A stretch of DNA of 64,000 nucleotides from Zizania palustris (GCA_019279435.1 JAAALK010000081.1:24359903-24423902), one strand, 5' to 3'; counted from the first letter of the stretch, positions 24,101-36,000 are shown. Notes: generated from the letters alone by a model not told the origin. A program made the numbers and translations.

Positions 24101-27100
24101 TGATAATGTAAGAGGATAATTGTTATCTTGTTTCTTGAATAAATGTCGTTTACATTTAATTGATGAGTTGATGATTTGTTATGTGAAACTATTTGTTTTA
24201 CAACGATATTGTTCAAAATGGATCCCTAATCTTATCATCATGTGGGACAGTAATGATACATAGATTAGCACATCTAACTGATTGATGATCATGTTTCACA
24301 AATCATAGACATAGAGATGTCAAATCACTGATGTGGACACATGTTAGTGAACATGGTGTTGGATAAACCCACTTAAGATACTGTTGGGATTGTTATAGTG
24401 ATGTACCATTAGTTGTCATCTCAATTGGTATACCTGCAAAGTCCTTAGACCTAAGATCGTCATTTGATTCCAGAATGTGTAATGACACACTTAGATGCTT
24501 CCTAACACTATTCCGTAACAGGGTAGTAATAAGGGTTGTTTCCAGGTGTGTTGTGAAACATGTCTTGGGATGTGAGCGGTCAAGATGGAATTTACCCCTC
24601 CTAATAACGGGAGAGACATCTCTGGGCCCCTCGCCCCTCGAGGTAGTCCGATTGGAAAATTGCATGGTCATGCCACTACGACTAAAGAGTTAGTCATGAT
24701 TTGAATCCACTACTTATTCGACTGAAAATGTCGAGCTATCCAACAAGGGTGGCACGAATCTCGCCTTGAGCTTGACCGATGTCGTGTGGTAAAGGGACTA
24801 GTGCGTGTGTATATCAAGGTTCAGTGAAAATTGATTTTGTACGCTTTCAGGGTCAATATGTGTTGCTAGGTACCGCTATTGATCAGTGGGTCGAAAAAGG
24901 TTTCCGGTAAACAGTCGTTAGTGTATGAACCTATCGGGTCACACACTTAAGGGGATGGATTAGGAAAATTGCAAAGAATTGGTTCTTATGCAAGTGGGAG
25001 ATTGAAGGAACAGTGCCCAAGAAAATTCCGGTTGGATCGGAAGTTTCGATTTAGAATCAGAAGTTCTGATTGTTTTTGAATTGGAAACAAAGAGCTCAAA
25101 TCAGAAGTTCCGATATGGTATCAGAAGTTTTGATAATTTATGGTTTGCGAAAACGAGAGCTCAAATCAAAAGTTCTGATATGGTATCGGAAGTTTCGATA
25201 ATTTCTAATTTAGAGATAAAGAGTTGAAATCGGAAGTTTCGATGTGTATCGGGAAAAATTGCACTGATCGAAAGTTTCAATAGGAGGTATCGGAAGCTCT
25301 AATGCTACCTAGAATTGAAAGCCGAGAGCTTTGATCAGAAGTTCCGATATTGGATCAGAAGTTCCGATGCGGGCGTAACAGATTGGATTTGTTGGGTCTC
25401 AAATTGTTTGAGGCCAATCTATTGGTTTCGAATTGTTGGAGACCAGGAGCTCTCACCTCTATATAAAGAGAGGAGTAGGTCTTGAAAGTCAAGTTATTGA
25501 TAGTTTAGACCTAGCCACCAAGAACTCCTATCCTCCCTTTCTTGATATCAAAAGTTGAGATTGGGAAATCTCCCGTATCTCGCGAGCGGTGCTAGCACGC
25601 CGTTGTGGGAATGATCTCATCCCTATACCGTGGAGGCGTTGCTCCAATAGCGGGGCTCGTGGACTTCTTCATGTTAACACCTGTGTTGTCTTCATTGATT
25701 GGATCATCGGGAACGGCCGAAGCGAGGCGAGGACATCTTCCGCTGCACCTAGCGTGTCTCATGCTAGAAGGTATCGATCTATGATCCCTCACGTGCATGC
25801 TTCTTGGGCTTTGGGGCGAATTTTTGAAATTGTTGGCTAGCGTAGCTTCCCCCATTCCCCAACAACCCCTACCTAGGTGGGCTCGTCGCCACCACGCCCA
25901 GGCATCGTGGTCAGTGACCGCTTAGGCACCTAGGCCGCCTAGCTCACCGACTCGAGGCAAATTGCGGCGACTGGGTGGTGCCCAACGCCTAATGGCTGCC
26001 TAGGCGGCGCCTACTGCCACCTTTTATAACGCTGCTCATACTTATGGTAGTATGGCAGTATGTGCAATGAAGTCCATTACTGGTGCTCTTGTATGAAGTA
26101 GTTGAAGAACCAGATATTGGAGGAGCTAGTGATCGAGTAGCCAAGACTGTGCCAGGTGTCTATAGAAGACCAGCAGCACGAAGTCTAACCTCAACGTCAC
26201 AAACTGCAATGAGAGCATCAAACAAGGTGACACATGAATGTCGTGCAAGTAATTGGGCACGAATAGGCTCAAACTCTGATCAAACATGTGTCGACATACA
26301 AGCGACGGGTCTTCAGGTTGTTGTGACTCTAGTAGGATGGGTAGGTAGATAGAGAAAGCTTTGGTCCAAAAGAATCGAGCTAGCACCATATAGCAGATGT
26401 TTGATCAAAGAACTCATCAACTATAGAATCACACTGTTGCAATGACTACTCACGATGAATAACAGGAAGAAAAGTGGACTATCCACTAGGCTCATAACGC
26501 TCCCATAGAAAAGACCACATAAGTTGTGCGGTGTAGAGACCCACAATATCAGCACTGATCATAGTCCATGCAAAGCAATATGACGTCCGCGCGACGCCAA
26601 AGACGATTAGGCGGACGCCACACTCACTTGTGGCGGGTCGTCGGTCGTAGCATCCGCTGCCGACCGCCCAGACGCCTAATCATCAATTAGGTGATGCCTT
26701 AACAACTATGGATGGGACAGTTGGAGTGTTGAACTATTTGCTACTTTTATTATGCTACATTGGTATTTGCTACTTTTATCATGCTATATTGCTATTGCTA
26801 TTTGAAATTTGTTTTCCTATATTTTCTATGTGAGTAAGGCACACCTTGCCTTACACCTTACTGCTTAACAGTTAAAAAGGTAGTCAGACAACTAGTCTCA
26901 CCTTACCGCCTTAATAACTATGCCACTATGGTACTATGAATGCAGTCTGTGATAGGAAAAGGCATAGGTGTTGTTTGCTTTCAGCAAAGTTAACGCAAAT
27001 ATTGATGTTACAATGTTACACTTATATTGAAGTTGTGATGAATGTTTCCATCGTTTGTTTGGCTCAAGGTCGCAGCGCCAAGTGTCCGATTCAGCTGCTG

Positions 27101-30100
27101 CTCTCTGTGTCGTTCACGCTTAACAAAGAGGTCAGGTGTGAGAGGATTATGGGCTTTAGGTTGCATCTCTATCTGATTCCATGGCATGTGATTACGGGCC
27201 GCCTAAAACAAACATGTATAGATGTCATCTGTTAGCAGTGGTATCAGATACCATTTAAATTTGGTCCAACCAAACATGTAGATAGATCATAATCACATTA
27301 TGTTAGCTATATACTCCTTCATTTCTTTTATAATAACATGTATTTTGATTGAGCATGATAAGGTGATGAAAATATGATCATACTAACCATTTTAGCATCT
27401 CGGGAAGAGAATAGTTCATGAATGTTTACTCACAAATGCTGAAAACAGAGAAAAGTTCATTTTGATTATTAAAACAATTTTGCAAAATTAGTAAATTACA
27501 CACCTTACATTTTGAATTGGAGGGAGTACCATACTATGTTAAGTGTTTCCATTTCCAAGTGTTTATAGATTAAGGGTGCATTTAAAATTCTCTAGGACAT
27601 TAATAAGTTAAATAAAAAATCATGATGAAGTTGCAGCCTTCAAGTTGATAATTCTACAAGCAATGAAGCTTACAACATCCGCGAGAGAATATGCTCTTTC
27701 CGTAGTGCTCTAAACAGCACAGTTTTAAATGCATGTGCTCTAAAACCATTCACTCTAGGACTCATAACCAAAGTAGTTATATATTTTTAACTTATGGAAA
27801 CCATGAAAAAGAACTGCACTATCAAGAGCGATAGCCTTATTAGTAGTTATTCAATTGTCACATTCAAAGTACAATACAATTAAAAATAGGACACATATAA
27901 CCACGATAAAGAACCATAAGAAAATGACAATCAACATTGCATGTCTCAAAAAAACAAATATGATACCTGGATTCTTTGTCAAACCCAAATCTTGCTCCAA
28001 AGTAAAAGGCCACTGCTAACAGCCAGGTATCACTATGAACCGCAACAAGTGACAGCCAATCTTTCTCATCCATCCCATCCCGGGCAAAATTAATTCCCAG
28101 AGCTGGCTCTGGGAGCTCAGGAGGAACCTCCTCTGCAGGCAAGTTCACTTCCCATGTCTCATTGGGAAGACCGTATAAACACAAATTCTCTTTCTCTGCA
28201 ATCCAAATGATAATTCCAAAGCATCCCAGTCATTTCCCAGATATTTTTTCTAATCAAAATAATTATAACCAAGAAAGTTTGAGAACGACTGCAATTGTTG
28301 TGCCCACAGAAAAACGAGCCATGCAAACAAAATAAAAGAAAATGACTCATTCAAAAGGATTTTATATCCTGCCTGACAAGCCAAAAAACAAGACTTACGG
28401 ATCCATTATTCAACAAAACAAGATCAATGTTCTAAAAGGCGCTAGGCGCTAGTCGGGCGGCGACCCGGCGCCTAGTGCCTAGGCGGCGCCCAGGCGGCGC
28501 CCAGGTCTAGCTGTTTCTGTTCACTAGTCAGATGCCTGTGCTTTGCAACAAAGAACGTTATTTTCAACATGGTATTTATGTAAAATTCATGTTTATGCGT
28601 GATTTATCAGAAATCTATTTTTATACAAAATTCTTACCTTCATGTAAAATAAAAAATTAGAAAACAAAAATGCAAAAGTATATTTTTTCTTCTTTTTTAT
28701 TTTCTTTATTTTCCTTTTTCTTTTTCTCACGGATCTGGCAGTTGCAACTTGCAAGTGCGCGCATGCTTGCATGCACAGATGCTGCGCGCCTGCTGCTTGC
28801 ATGCGGCGCGGCGGTTGCTGCGCACCGCTTGGTGCGTGGGCGAGCCGGGCGTGGAGGGGAGGTTAGTTAGCCGGCGGTTTTTATAGGGCACAAGTTTTAG
28901 CCGGTTTTTTTTAATTGGTTTTTTATGGGAAGTGGGAAGACAGACTTGCGGACGGAGGAACGGAAAACTAGCCGCTTTATAATAGTAGAGATTTTACTAA
29001 TTCCAGCTATTAATTTTACTAGTTGCCAGCAATTCAGTCATAAATTGTACTAGTTCCCAGAAGTTTAGCCATTAATTTTAATGGTTCTCAAGAGTTCAGT
29101 CATTAGTTCCTAGGAATTTATTACTTCATTTTGCTGGTCCCTAGGCTTCATTACTTTATTTTTCTTTTTCCCACACAGCTGTTCCTAATTCCCAAGGTGT
29201 TCCTGGGTTCAGGCAGCCTTTTCCTCTCCTCTCCTTAAAGTCTAGGGCCTTTTCTTCTCCTCCTAGTACTAGTAGGCAGTTTTTTCCTCTTCTCTCACCC
29301 AAAGTCTACAAACTTTTCTTCTCCTCCTAGCAGGCACCCAGACATGTGTTTGTTTTTCTCCTTGCTCGTGAGGTGTTCAGGTGTCTTCCCCTCCTGCCTC
29401 CGCATGCAGCTGCAGCGTCCTCCGGCCGTCGAATCCAGACCGAGCGGGCTTCCAGCAGCTTGATCCCGCACCGCCGAGCTAGCTCCCCTCCCGCCGACCT
29501 CCCGCCGCCGCCGGATCTGGCCGCTTGCCTCCTTCCTCTCGCCGGATCTGGCTGCCTGCTCTCCTCCCGCCGCCGGTTCCGGGCCGCCTAGGCGGGTCAA
29601 CCGCCTAGGCCGCGGTTGACCCGCCTAGGCGCCCCCACCCGCCCAGCCAGCCTCCGCGCAGCGGTGGGCTGGCGCCCAGCGCCTTTTGCCGCCTAGGCGG
29701 GCGCCTAGAGCCGCGTTTTAGAACACTGAACAAGATTAACAGGATAAGTTGTTGCCAACTTCAAGCAGGGGATATTCGTAAAATGGTATACGAGCATGTA
29801 AGCATCTGCTATCATGACAACCATATACTATGGAATTTAAGTCAGGAAATATGTCTTTTTCTACCATATGGCAAAAGATCACGAAAGGAATGTTCCAATA
29901 CTTGGTAGCCTGGAAAGGTCACATCAACTATAAGGCCCTATGATCTGTTTGGCAGCCTAGGTTACTGCTAGCCTGTATTATTGTGTTTGAATATCATCAA
30001 AGGACTGCAATGCCCTCAACTATTTTAGGTGACTTGTTTGTCCTTTTGTGACATGTTTAACGTTCGTTTGGACTTACAAATATGTGTAAAACAACAAATT

Positions 30101-32730
30101 GAATAAATAGATGCTAAAAATAAATCAGTCATATGTTCTTTATCGTTCATTCATGTAAATCTACTCTCACAAACTAAAGTATTTCCTCTACTATGTTACA
30201 CAGATACACAAATACAAACATGGATACACGATACAACAACACTTCAATACGTCATTTTCCACAAAAAAACTTAATATGGTAATGCATGTGTGTGTATTAC
30301 ATATATACACACAAAAATTAATAATACTTAAAAATAATAACTCAAATGTAATAAAGCAAAAATTTGATACAGAAAAAATTGACAGTACAAAACTAATGAG
30401 GCTCTGGAACTAACTGATAGGAAAGGAGAAAGAAATAAGTTGAAGAGCAGGGTGTGCAACACCCCTAGGGTTTCTGGGAACATTGCACATGGCAAAAAAC
30501 CTTTTTTCACAGCAAAGTGAGAGAACTAAAGACTAGAAGTGATACCTAGCCTCTGTACCTAGCAGGCAGCGGCGTGGCACTAGAGGAGTTGGTGCATCAC
30601 AACGCAGCAGCGTGTCGCCAAGGGAGAGCCGCCATGGCGTGAGGCGGCAGCGTGGCGTCGCCAAGGGAGAGCCACCATGGCGTGAGGCGGCAGCACGGCA
30701 CGAAGGGATGCAACGGCCGTCGACAGCCCCAGCCCCTAGGCGGCACGATGAGAAGCAGTGGCAGCCAGCAGCGCTTGAGACACAATGCGGCGGCAGCCGA
30801 CGACGCTTCGCAATCCGTATTTCTAAATTTATTTGAAAATGCGAAAATCCCCAAAACACATCGACACCATATCAAATACGTATTTGTATCCGACACCGAT
30901 ACATGGCCTCCCATCTGTATTGGAGCTTCACAGATCCTCTAGCAAATAAAGCATTAGTAATATTATCACGAAAGGATCACCATCCAACTGACTTGCACTC
31001 CCTTAAGTAGTCCAACAAATACCTGCCTCAAAAGTAGATATATTCATGCAAAAAAATAAATGTGAAAAAGGTTCAAGCAAAATTTTAAAACAGATAGGTA
31101 TAATTGATATTTTTGGTGTAAGGGGAAAGGGGAAAGGGGAAAGCGAGGAGCATGCACCAACTTATTAGAACTTAATTAGATTACTGTAATGTAAGTTAGA
31201 GTAATAAGCCAACTGTTTGTTTGCACCTTCAACCAATAAGCTAGATTACTATAATGCCAAACTAAAACAAATAAGGACTAAGATGGCCTGGTGACCTGGT
31301 CCAATACAGAAATTTTTTGAAATTAGACACCTGTCAGCCAACCATCAGCCAAACCAGGCTAATGTGGCAACCACTGGTCGGCCGCAATGGCTAGCTCGGC
31401 TAACCAGGCCATGTAAGCATGGTTCGGCCAACCATCGGCCGAACCAAGCCACGTCAGTATGGTTCGGTCGATCATCGGCCGAACCATGCTGATGTGGCCT
31501 GATTCGGAAGACTAAGTGGTTGTCACATCAGCATGGTTCAGCCAATCTAATGTGGTCTGGTTCGGCCGAGCTAACCATTGTGGTCGACTAGTGGTTGCCA
31601 CGTCAGCATGATTCAGCCAAACCATGTTGACATGGCCTAGTTCGACCGATGGTTGGTTGAATAAAGGCACATGATGTGGTCTGATTAAGTCCCCGAGAGG
31701 TATCTACTTTTGCAATTCTTTGAAACAGCTATACAGGATTGATTTTTTTTCCAAAAAGATATTATTTAAAAAAAACTGCCCAATACATCCTGTGTGAGTG
31801 TTATATTACTTCACTCCAAAAAAAGAATCTTCTATTATGCTTCAGTAATCTTACTATTCAACTTTTACAGATGTCACTCAGCACATATAAAAAACTATTC
31901 CCCAATATACCCCTTGTACGATGGACATATTGGTCATTTGCCATTACCATGCTTAAAAAACCAATATATGTACATCACTCATCTTTTCTTGTGAGGAGCG
32001 CACCCGTGAACCAATCAGAAAAAAAAAACGAGCCCCTGAACTTCCTCTTCCTTTCCCCTCATCTCTCTCTCTCTTATCTTCCCACTATATTTTTTTAGTA
32101 CGACAACTAATCTGCAAGTAGATCGAAAGCAAGAACCTCGAGAACGACTATAAGAGAATAATTCCAGCGTAGCTTTTCTGCAGAAATGAAAACTTTTCCT
32201 TTAAGGGTTTATACCCACAACCCATAAAACACGAATTCCTGCAAACCACCGGCGCGAAATCGTAGCCAGAATCAAAATCTCCACCAATCAGAGACAAGAA
32301 CACCAAAACCCAGCCAAAAAATCCCCTTTCAGCGAGGAAACCCGCAAAAGAAAAAAAACAAAATACCCTAGATCAGCCAGAAACGCATCAAAGAGCGCAT
32401 CTTTCCGAGCCAAAAGAGCAAGAACGGCAATGAAACCCGGCGAATCGGAGGAGCCCGGGAGGGAGCTCACCTGGGTCGCACTGCTGGTAGAACTTCTCCA
32501 CGTCTGCAAAATTCAACCAAATCCAAATCAGCCACACAGCAACCGATCACACCCTCCGAAATCCCCGCAAGAAAACCTCCCCCAAAAAATCCCAAACAAA
32601 ACCTCCCCCCGGGGAGCGAGAAGCGAGACACCCACGTACCTGTGGTGAGCGCCTTGATCATCCCGGCACGCCGCGCGCGGAAATCCCGGAACACGTCCTC
32701 CGGCGTGCGGTGCGCGCCGCCTCCGTCCAT
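20849..32730 (-). CDS. Alfin1-like PHD-finger protein (five exons)
   Basis: Coding exons in gene order are 32730-32640, 32503-32471, 28195-27967, 21333-21207 and 21127-20849. They join in frame to 759 nt, 252 residues plus stop, with GT...AG at every intron. The N-terminal Alfin domain (~10-137) includes [37 protein letters not shown] and [16 protein letters not shown] Lys/Ser and acidic linker leads to a C-terminal PHD finger (~197-243) with C4HC3 ligands C197, C200, C213, C216, H221, C224, C240 and C243. Aromatic Y204 and W210 fit binding of H3K4me3. These nuclear proteins read active chromatin and act in stress and seed programmes. Exon 2 is only 33 nt. Introns 2 (~4.3 kb) and 3 (~5.9-6.6 kb) are enlarged by transposons. 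From memory it matches a chromosome 11 rice ALFIN-LIKE gene. Confidence 0.95.
21207..21333 (-). CDS. Alfin-like gene, exon 4
   Basis: A 127-nt exon: completes an Arg codon, then [17 protein letters not shown] and a Lys/Ser-rich linker. Donor AAAG/GTAATG and acceptor TTGCAG/GAAACGG are visible. Confidence 0.93.
21532..21985 (+). repeat. LTR of a Ty3/gypsy-type remnant
   Basis: It starts TGTCATGAGC and ends CTTGACA, and is followed directly by ACTTGGTATCAGAT, which matches the tRNA-Met primer-binding site TGGTATCAGA. It has GATTGGATTCC-type repeats and an ACTATAAATAAAG TATA-like box near 21781. It lies in intron 3 of the Alfin-like gene, opposite to gene orientation. Confidence 0.7.
22347..23003 (+). 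pseudogene. Gypsy gag zinc knuckle and aspartic-protease remnant
   Basis: The first frame (22347-22622) has [18 protein letters not shown], the CCHC-like knuckle region, then [16 protein letters not shown], which precedes the protease in plant gypsy polyproteins. The next frame (22638-23003) continues with [10 protein letters not shown] and [22 protein letters not shown], the end of the retropepsin domain. A stop and frame change separate them, and the catalytic Asp-Ser-Gly is degraded, reading [10 protein letters not shown]. The element is inactive. It lies inside intron 3 of the Alfin-like gene on the antisense strand. Confidence 0.75.
23420..23712 (+). pseudogene. Ty1/copia gag (UBN2-type) remnant
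   Basis: [25 protein letters not shown] followed, after a stop and frameshift, by [22 protein letters not shown] and [17 protein letters not shown] is the conserved gag/UBN2 pattern of plant copia elements. It directly follows gypsy protease sequence, so two different retroelement classes are juxtaposed. Confidence 0.75.
23886..24065 (+). pseudogene. Ty1/copia polyprotein C-terminal tail (RNase H end)
   Basis: The frame reads [29 protein letters not shown] and ends SMGIRYLRE, the standard end of copia polyproteins. Almost the entire integrase, reverse transcriptase and RNase H region between here and the gag remnant is missing. Confidence 0.8.
25003..25864 (+). repeat. Probable 3' LTR of the copia-type remnant
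   Basis: It is preceded by a purine-rich CAAGTGGGAGAT tract (24991-25002), begins TGAAGGAACA and ends CCCCAACA. A TATATAAA box lies at 25460-25467 in the same orientation as the polyprotein tail. The upstream (U3-like) half carries an array of 15-bp palindromes. No matching 5' LTR was found, so the boundaries are inferred. Confidence 0.55.
25036..25368. repeat. Array of 11 near-identical 15-bp palindromes
   Basis: Copies of ATCRGAAGTTYYGAT (ideal form ATCGGAA-G-TTCCGAT, 7-bp arms) start at 25036, 25056, 25100, 25120, 25165, 25185, 25229, 25267, 25289, 25334 and 25354. Most form pairs 20 bp apart, and the pairs repeat every 64-65 bp at the left. The array ends about 92 bp upstream of the LTR TATA box. 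The layout suggests multiple binding sites for a dimeric factor, an inference from spacing alone. Confidence 0.85.
25865..27966. other. Remainder of Alfin-like intron 3, with transposon debris
   Basis: CCTAGGCGG/GCCTAGG-rich blocks at about 25870-26010 and 26580-26700, and repeated AGTTRTTAAGGC-type ends near 26700 and 26910, indicate degraded hAT-like DNA. No transposase or other protein was recognised. Confidence 0.4.
27967..28195 (-). CDS. Alfin-like gene, exon 3
   Basis: A 229-nt exon encoding [17 protein letters not shown] through GFDKES, the core of the Alfin domain. Donor CCAG/GTATCA and acceptor TTGCAG/AGAAAG are visible. Confidence 0.95.
28425..29728. mobile_element. Non-autonomous hAT element in Alfin-like intron 2
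   Basis: A 1304-bp element with exact 8-bp target-site duplications AACAAGAT (28417-28424 and 29729-29736). The TIRs are CAATGTTCTAAAAG and, inverted at the right, CAGTGTTCTAAAACG. Subterminal regions are packed with GCCTAGGCG/GGCGCC motifs in both orientations. The interior has GC-rich promoter-like DNA but no recognisable transposase. All hAT hallmarks except a transposase are present. Confidence 0.88.
30614..30699 (+). repeat. 43-bp direct tandem repeat
   Basis: Two near-identical 43-bp copies beginning GTCGCCAAGGGAGAGCC lie in a GC-rich island within intron 2 of the Alfin-like gene. Surrounding GC-rich ORFs have no recognisable domain. Confidence 0.85.
31330..31690. repeat. Cluster of GGTTCGGCC / GGCCGAACC inverted motifs
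   Basis: Many copies of TGGTTCGGCCAACCAT and its complement, with intervening ATGTGGCC and CACGTCAGCATG phrases, occur in both orientations. It reads as a degenerate, internally repetitive element inside intron 2 of the Alfin-like gene. Confidence 0.55.
32471..32503 (-). CDS. Alfin-like gene, 33-nt exon 2
   Basis: A microexon encoding (D)[10 protein letters not shown](E), bounded by TTTTGCAG and GTGAGCTCC. Reading frame across both junctions is exact. Confidence 0.93.
32640..32730 (-). CDS. Alfin-like gene, exon 1 with start codon
   Basis: Encodes [20 protein letters not shown] to KALTT; donor ACAG/GTACGT. The start is the first Met in a GC-rich leader. Confidence 0.93.
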
Positions 32731-33000
32731 TCCCCCGGCGCGTTCGGTCTCCCCGGAGGACTAGGGCTAGGGTTTTGGGGGGTTAGAGGCCGCCTGGGGA
32801 GGAGAGCAAGCTCGATCTAGGACAGCAAGCGAGGCTGCGAGCGAGAGCGACCAGTCTAGAGCGAGAGAGGAAGAAATGGATTTTTTTTTTTGAAGAGGCG
32901 AGAGATGGAGAGGGGCGGGGGGGACCAGAGCGCGGATTTTGAATCGGCACGAGGGCCCAGGTGCTAATTTGGCAAGTACTCCCACTTTTTGAGTTTTATT
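32731..33000 (-). promoter_or_regulatory. Alfin-like gene 5' UTR / promoter-proximal region
   Basis: On the gene strand this region carries CTCTCTCGC-type sequence and AACCCTAGCCCTAG next to the ATG, a telo-box-like AAACCCTAG often found in plant housekeeping promoters. No clear TATA box was identified. Confidence 0.4.
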
Positions 33001-36000
33001 TGCGTTTACACCCCTGACAGGACCTGTCTCTTTCGGTTAAGCCCCTGCGAGGAAAAACGGTCGGGTCGAGGCGGGGCGCGGCGCGGTTAAAGCCGCGGCT
33101 TACGCGCACATCACCCACTGCCATCTGGGGCCCACTGATCAGTGTCCCACCTGCGTTTGTCAGCCTGCACGTCACGTGAACAAAACAGTTGGCCGCATAT
33201 TTGAGGAAGGATTTAGGAATGAGTTCATTCAATATTGGTTATTACATATTTAATTTTTCATTTATAAATATTAAAATTTTTTTACTCCCAAATTATTTAT
33301 CTAATTTATGATCTAATTATATTATTGTATTGATTATAATTTAATCTATAAAATAAGATCTCATATGATTATATTTTTGTTAAAAATATATATTTGGCAG
33401 GTGTGTCCCGTTAAATTTAAGTTTATCTAATCCAAGTTATGTACATCCAATTAAATAAAAAATTGTCTAATCTCATACATCCAACCAAACACCTCAAATG
33501 TATCATCTCATCCCTAAATCTATGGATGGGATCATCCTATCCATCATCGCCCCAAACTATAAACTTCAAGATTCATCCTTCATCTACGCTAGTATCATAC
33601 ACGTACTACATAACATCAAATTAAAAAAATTATGAAACACTACAATTATGAAACAGAGGGGGCCGGTGATGAGCGGTAGTTGTGAGGACAATTTAGGATG
33701 AAGCTGATGGTGATCCGATGGTCGAAGATCCGATCGAAGCGGCAGCCGGGAATGGGGAGGGGATAACAGACCTGATGGAGTTGACAGCGAGTACAGATGC
33801 GGCGAGCGACGACGAGGACGGGCGGCTAGAGCTCGGTGGGCAGTGGCGGAGCAAAAATGCATGACACGGGCTCTAGTCCGTGAGGCTAGGGTTAGAATTG
33901 ATGACGGGATTCGGCCATGGACCCTAGATTTTATAGGAATGTGCTAGAGAAGTAAAGGGAGCGGGCATGGAAAGAGATTTCAAGGTTTCCAAAGATAATA
34001 TTATGCCATGAATATATTTTCCATTTATTTATTATTTTCATATAAAACTAATTAGATTTTCATATATATTATTATCGTTTCATATATTAATAATTTCCAT
34101 ATAAAACAAATCAGTTTTCATATATTAATGATTTCCATGTATTAATAATTTCCATATAAAATAGATCACATTTTATATAGTGATTATTTATATATATTAA
34201 TAATTATCATATAAAATAGAAGATCAACTTTCATATAAAACGGACGGGACCTGGCGGTAGAGAGAGGAGGGGAGGTCATAATGGGCTAGGCTGATCCAAG
34301 AGAGAGAATAAGAAAGATATGATGGCTATGAATTTATTAGATATGAATGAAGATTGATTTAATAGATGAACAGTTAGGTGGACACTTAAACTCGTCAATT
34401 ATATAGATTTTGTATAATATAATAGGATGGATGACCGGTGCTTTTCCAATGGGAATGGAAGATCATCATTCATCAAACCACATTCCTGCTAGCAACTTAA
34501 CAAAAAGAAGGGTTCTTTTCTGAAATGTGCATCCAATAATCTTAGGGTGCTAATTATGAATCATGGTTGGACAAGCTTTCTTTGTGTGGTGGAAACAGGC
34601 TAACAGCATATCCTGATCTCAAAAACCATCCCTTTTTTGTTCCCATGCATGTCTTCCCTGCTGAAAATGGTGGTGATACAACAAGCTACAAGGTGCAAGA
34701 GTAACAGTGAAGTAAGTCATACAGAGTATATGCATAGGTACAACAAGGGCACAAATTTCCCAATCAGCATGCAGTCAGCCATGCAATGCAGCCCAATTGC
34801 AGCAGCAGATCTTGGTTTCATATATATAGACAGTATTGGTTGGTAGCAGCAACAAGACGGAGATGGAGATTCAGCAGCAAAGCAGAGAGATGAGAGTCAA
34901 ACAGGGTAAGACAGACATGGTAATTAGGTTAATCTTTGTGCTTGATTCTGAATACATGACTGCACAATCTCTATATCTCTCTAAGCTATGTGATAACATA
35001 AAATCTATCTCTAAATACTTGACTAGCAGTACTAGTTAATTACTCATTTCGATCTCTAATTCTAGATCACAAGGAAGATAGGCGGCGGCATGGCACGAAG
35101 GTCACCAATGGAGACAGTATATCAGTGTTATAGTGTTATAGTGACTGATGTTGTTATAATAAAATTATTATAAACATGTATCGAAATTAACATTAAAATA
35201 GGGTAACTCTTGAACCTTCTGAAGAAGGGTAAAAATTCATTTGAAAAACACTAATGGTTCTTTGGTTCTGATTCTGGAAAGTGATTCGTGTTAAAAAAAT
35301 TTAGTATCCGATCCAAAGGGGTTTCAAATGAGAACTGATTCCAAAAAAGATTCCTGTAGTGTTATTTAAAATCTGTGTATACCCTCGATTCCTGTCGATT
35401 CGTACCTCTGCCCCCCGAGAACCTCTCCCCCGCACCTCTCTCCCCGACCCCCTCTCCCCCACACCTCTCTCCTTCGACCTCTTAGGGGCATAACTGAAAT
35501 TTATTACATAATCCACAATTGAAAGTTGTTTTAGCCAAATAGCTTTTAGTTTTCCGATAGCTGTCAACTCATAGCAGTTTTTCTACAGCTATCAGCAGAA
35601 ATCAGATTTTAAGAATCCACAGCTGAATCAAAGACACTCTAAGAGAGGACATCATGTCAAGAGTCTGACACGTCAAACTATTTAAGATATATAATAGATC
35701 AGGACATGTGAAGTTTACTAAAACCTGATTATTTTAAATGGACTTCTCTTTGAGGCAAAATCTCAGCAAATGCTTTCTGCAAAGTCTCCTGGGCAGTTCG
35801 GTAAATATATTTTTACTAATTATAATCTATTTTTCCTACGTATTTTCTATTTCCCCCCTACATTTTTCCTTTTTTCCCCGTATTTTTTTATTCCTGGGCC
35901 TCGACGTGCCGGTCCGCAGCCCAAATCGGGCCGGGCCGTGTTGGGCCAGCCTAGCACACATGTTTGGACATCACTAAGCAGCAAATGGGCCGTACTTTCT

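Noticed and set aside
25036..25368. CRISPR-like reading of the regularly spaced palindromes
   Set aside because: The host is a plant, the spacers are themselves related, and the array sits in an LTR. It is a retrotransposon regulatory repeat, not CRISPR.
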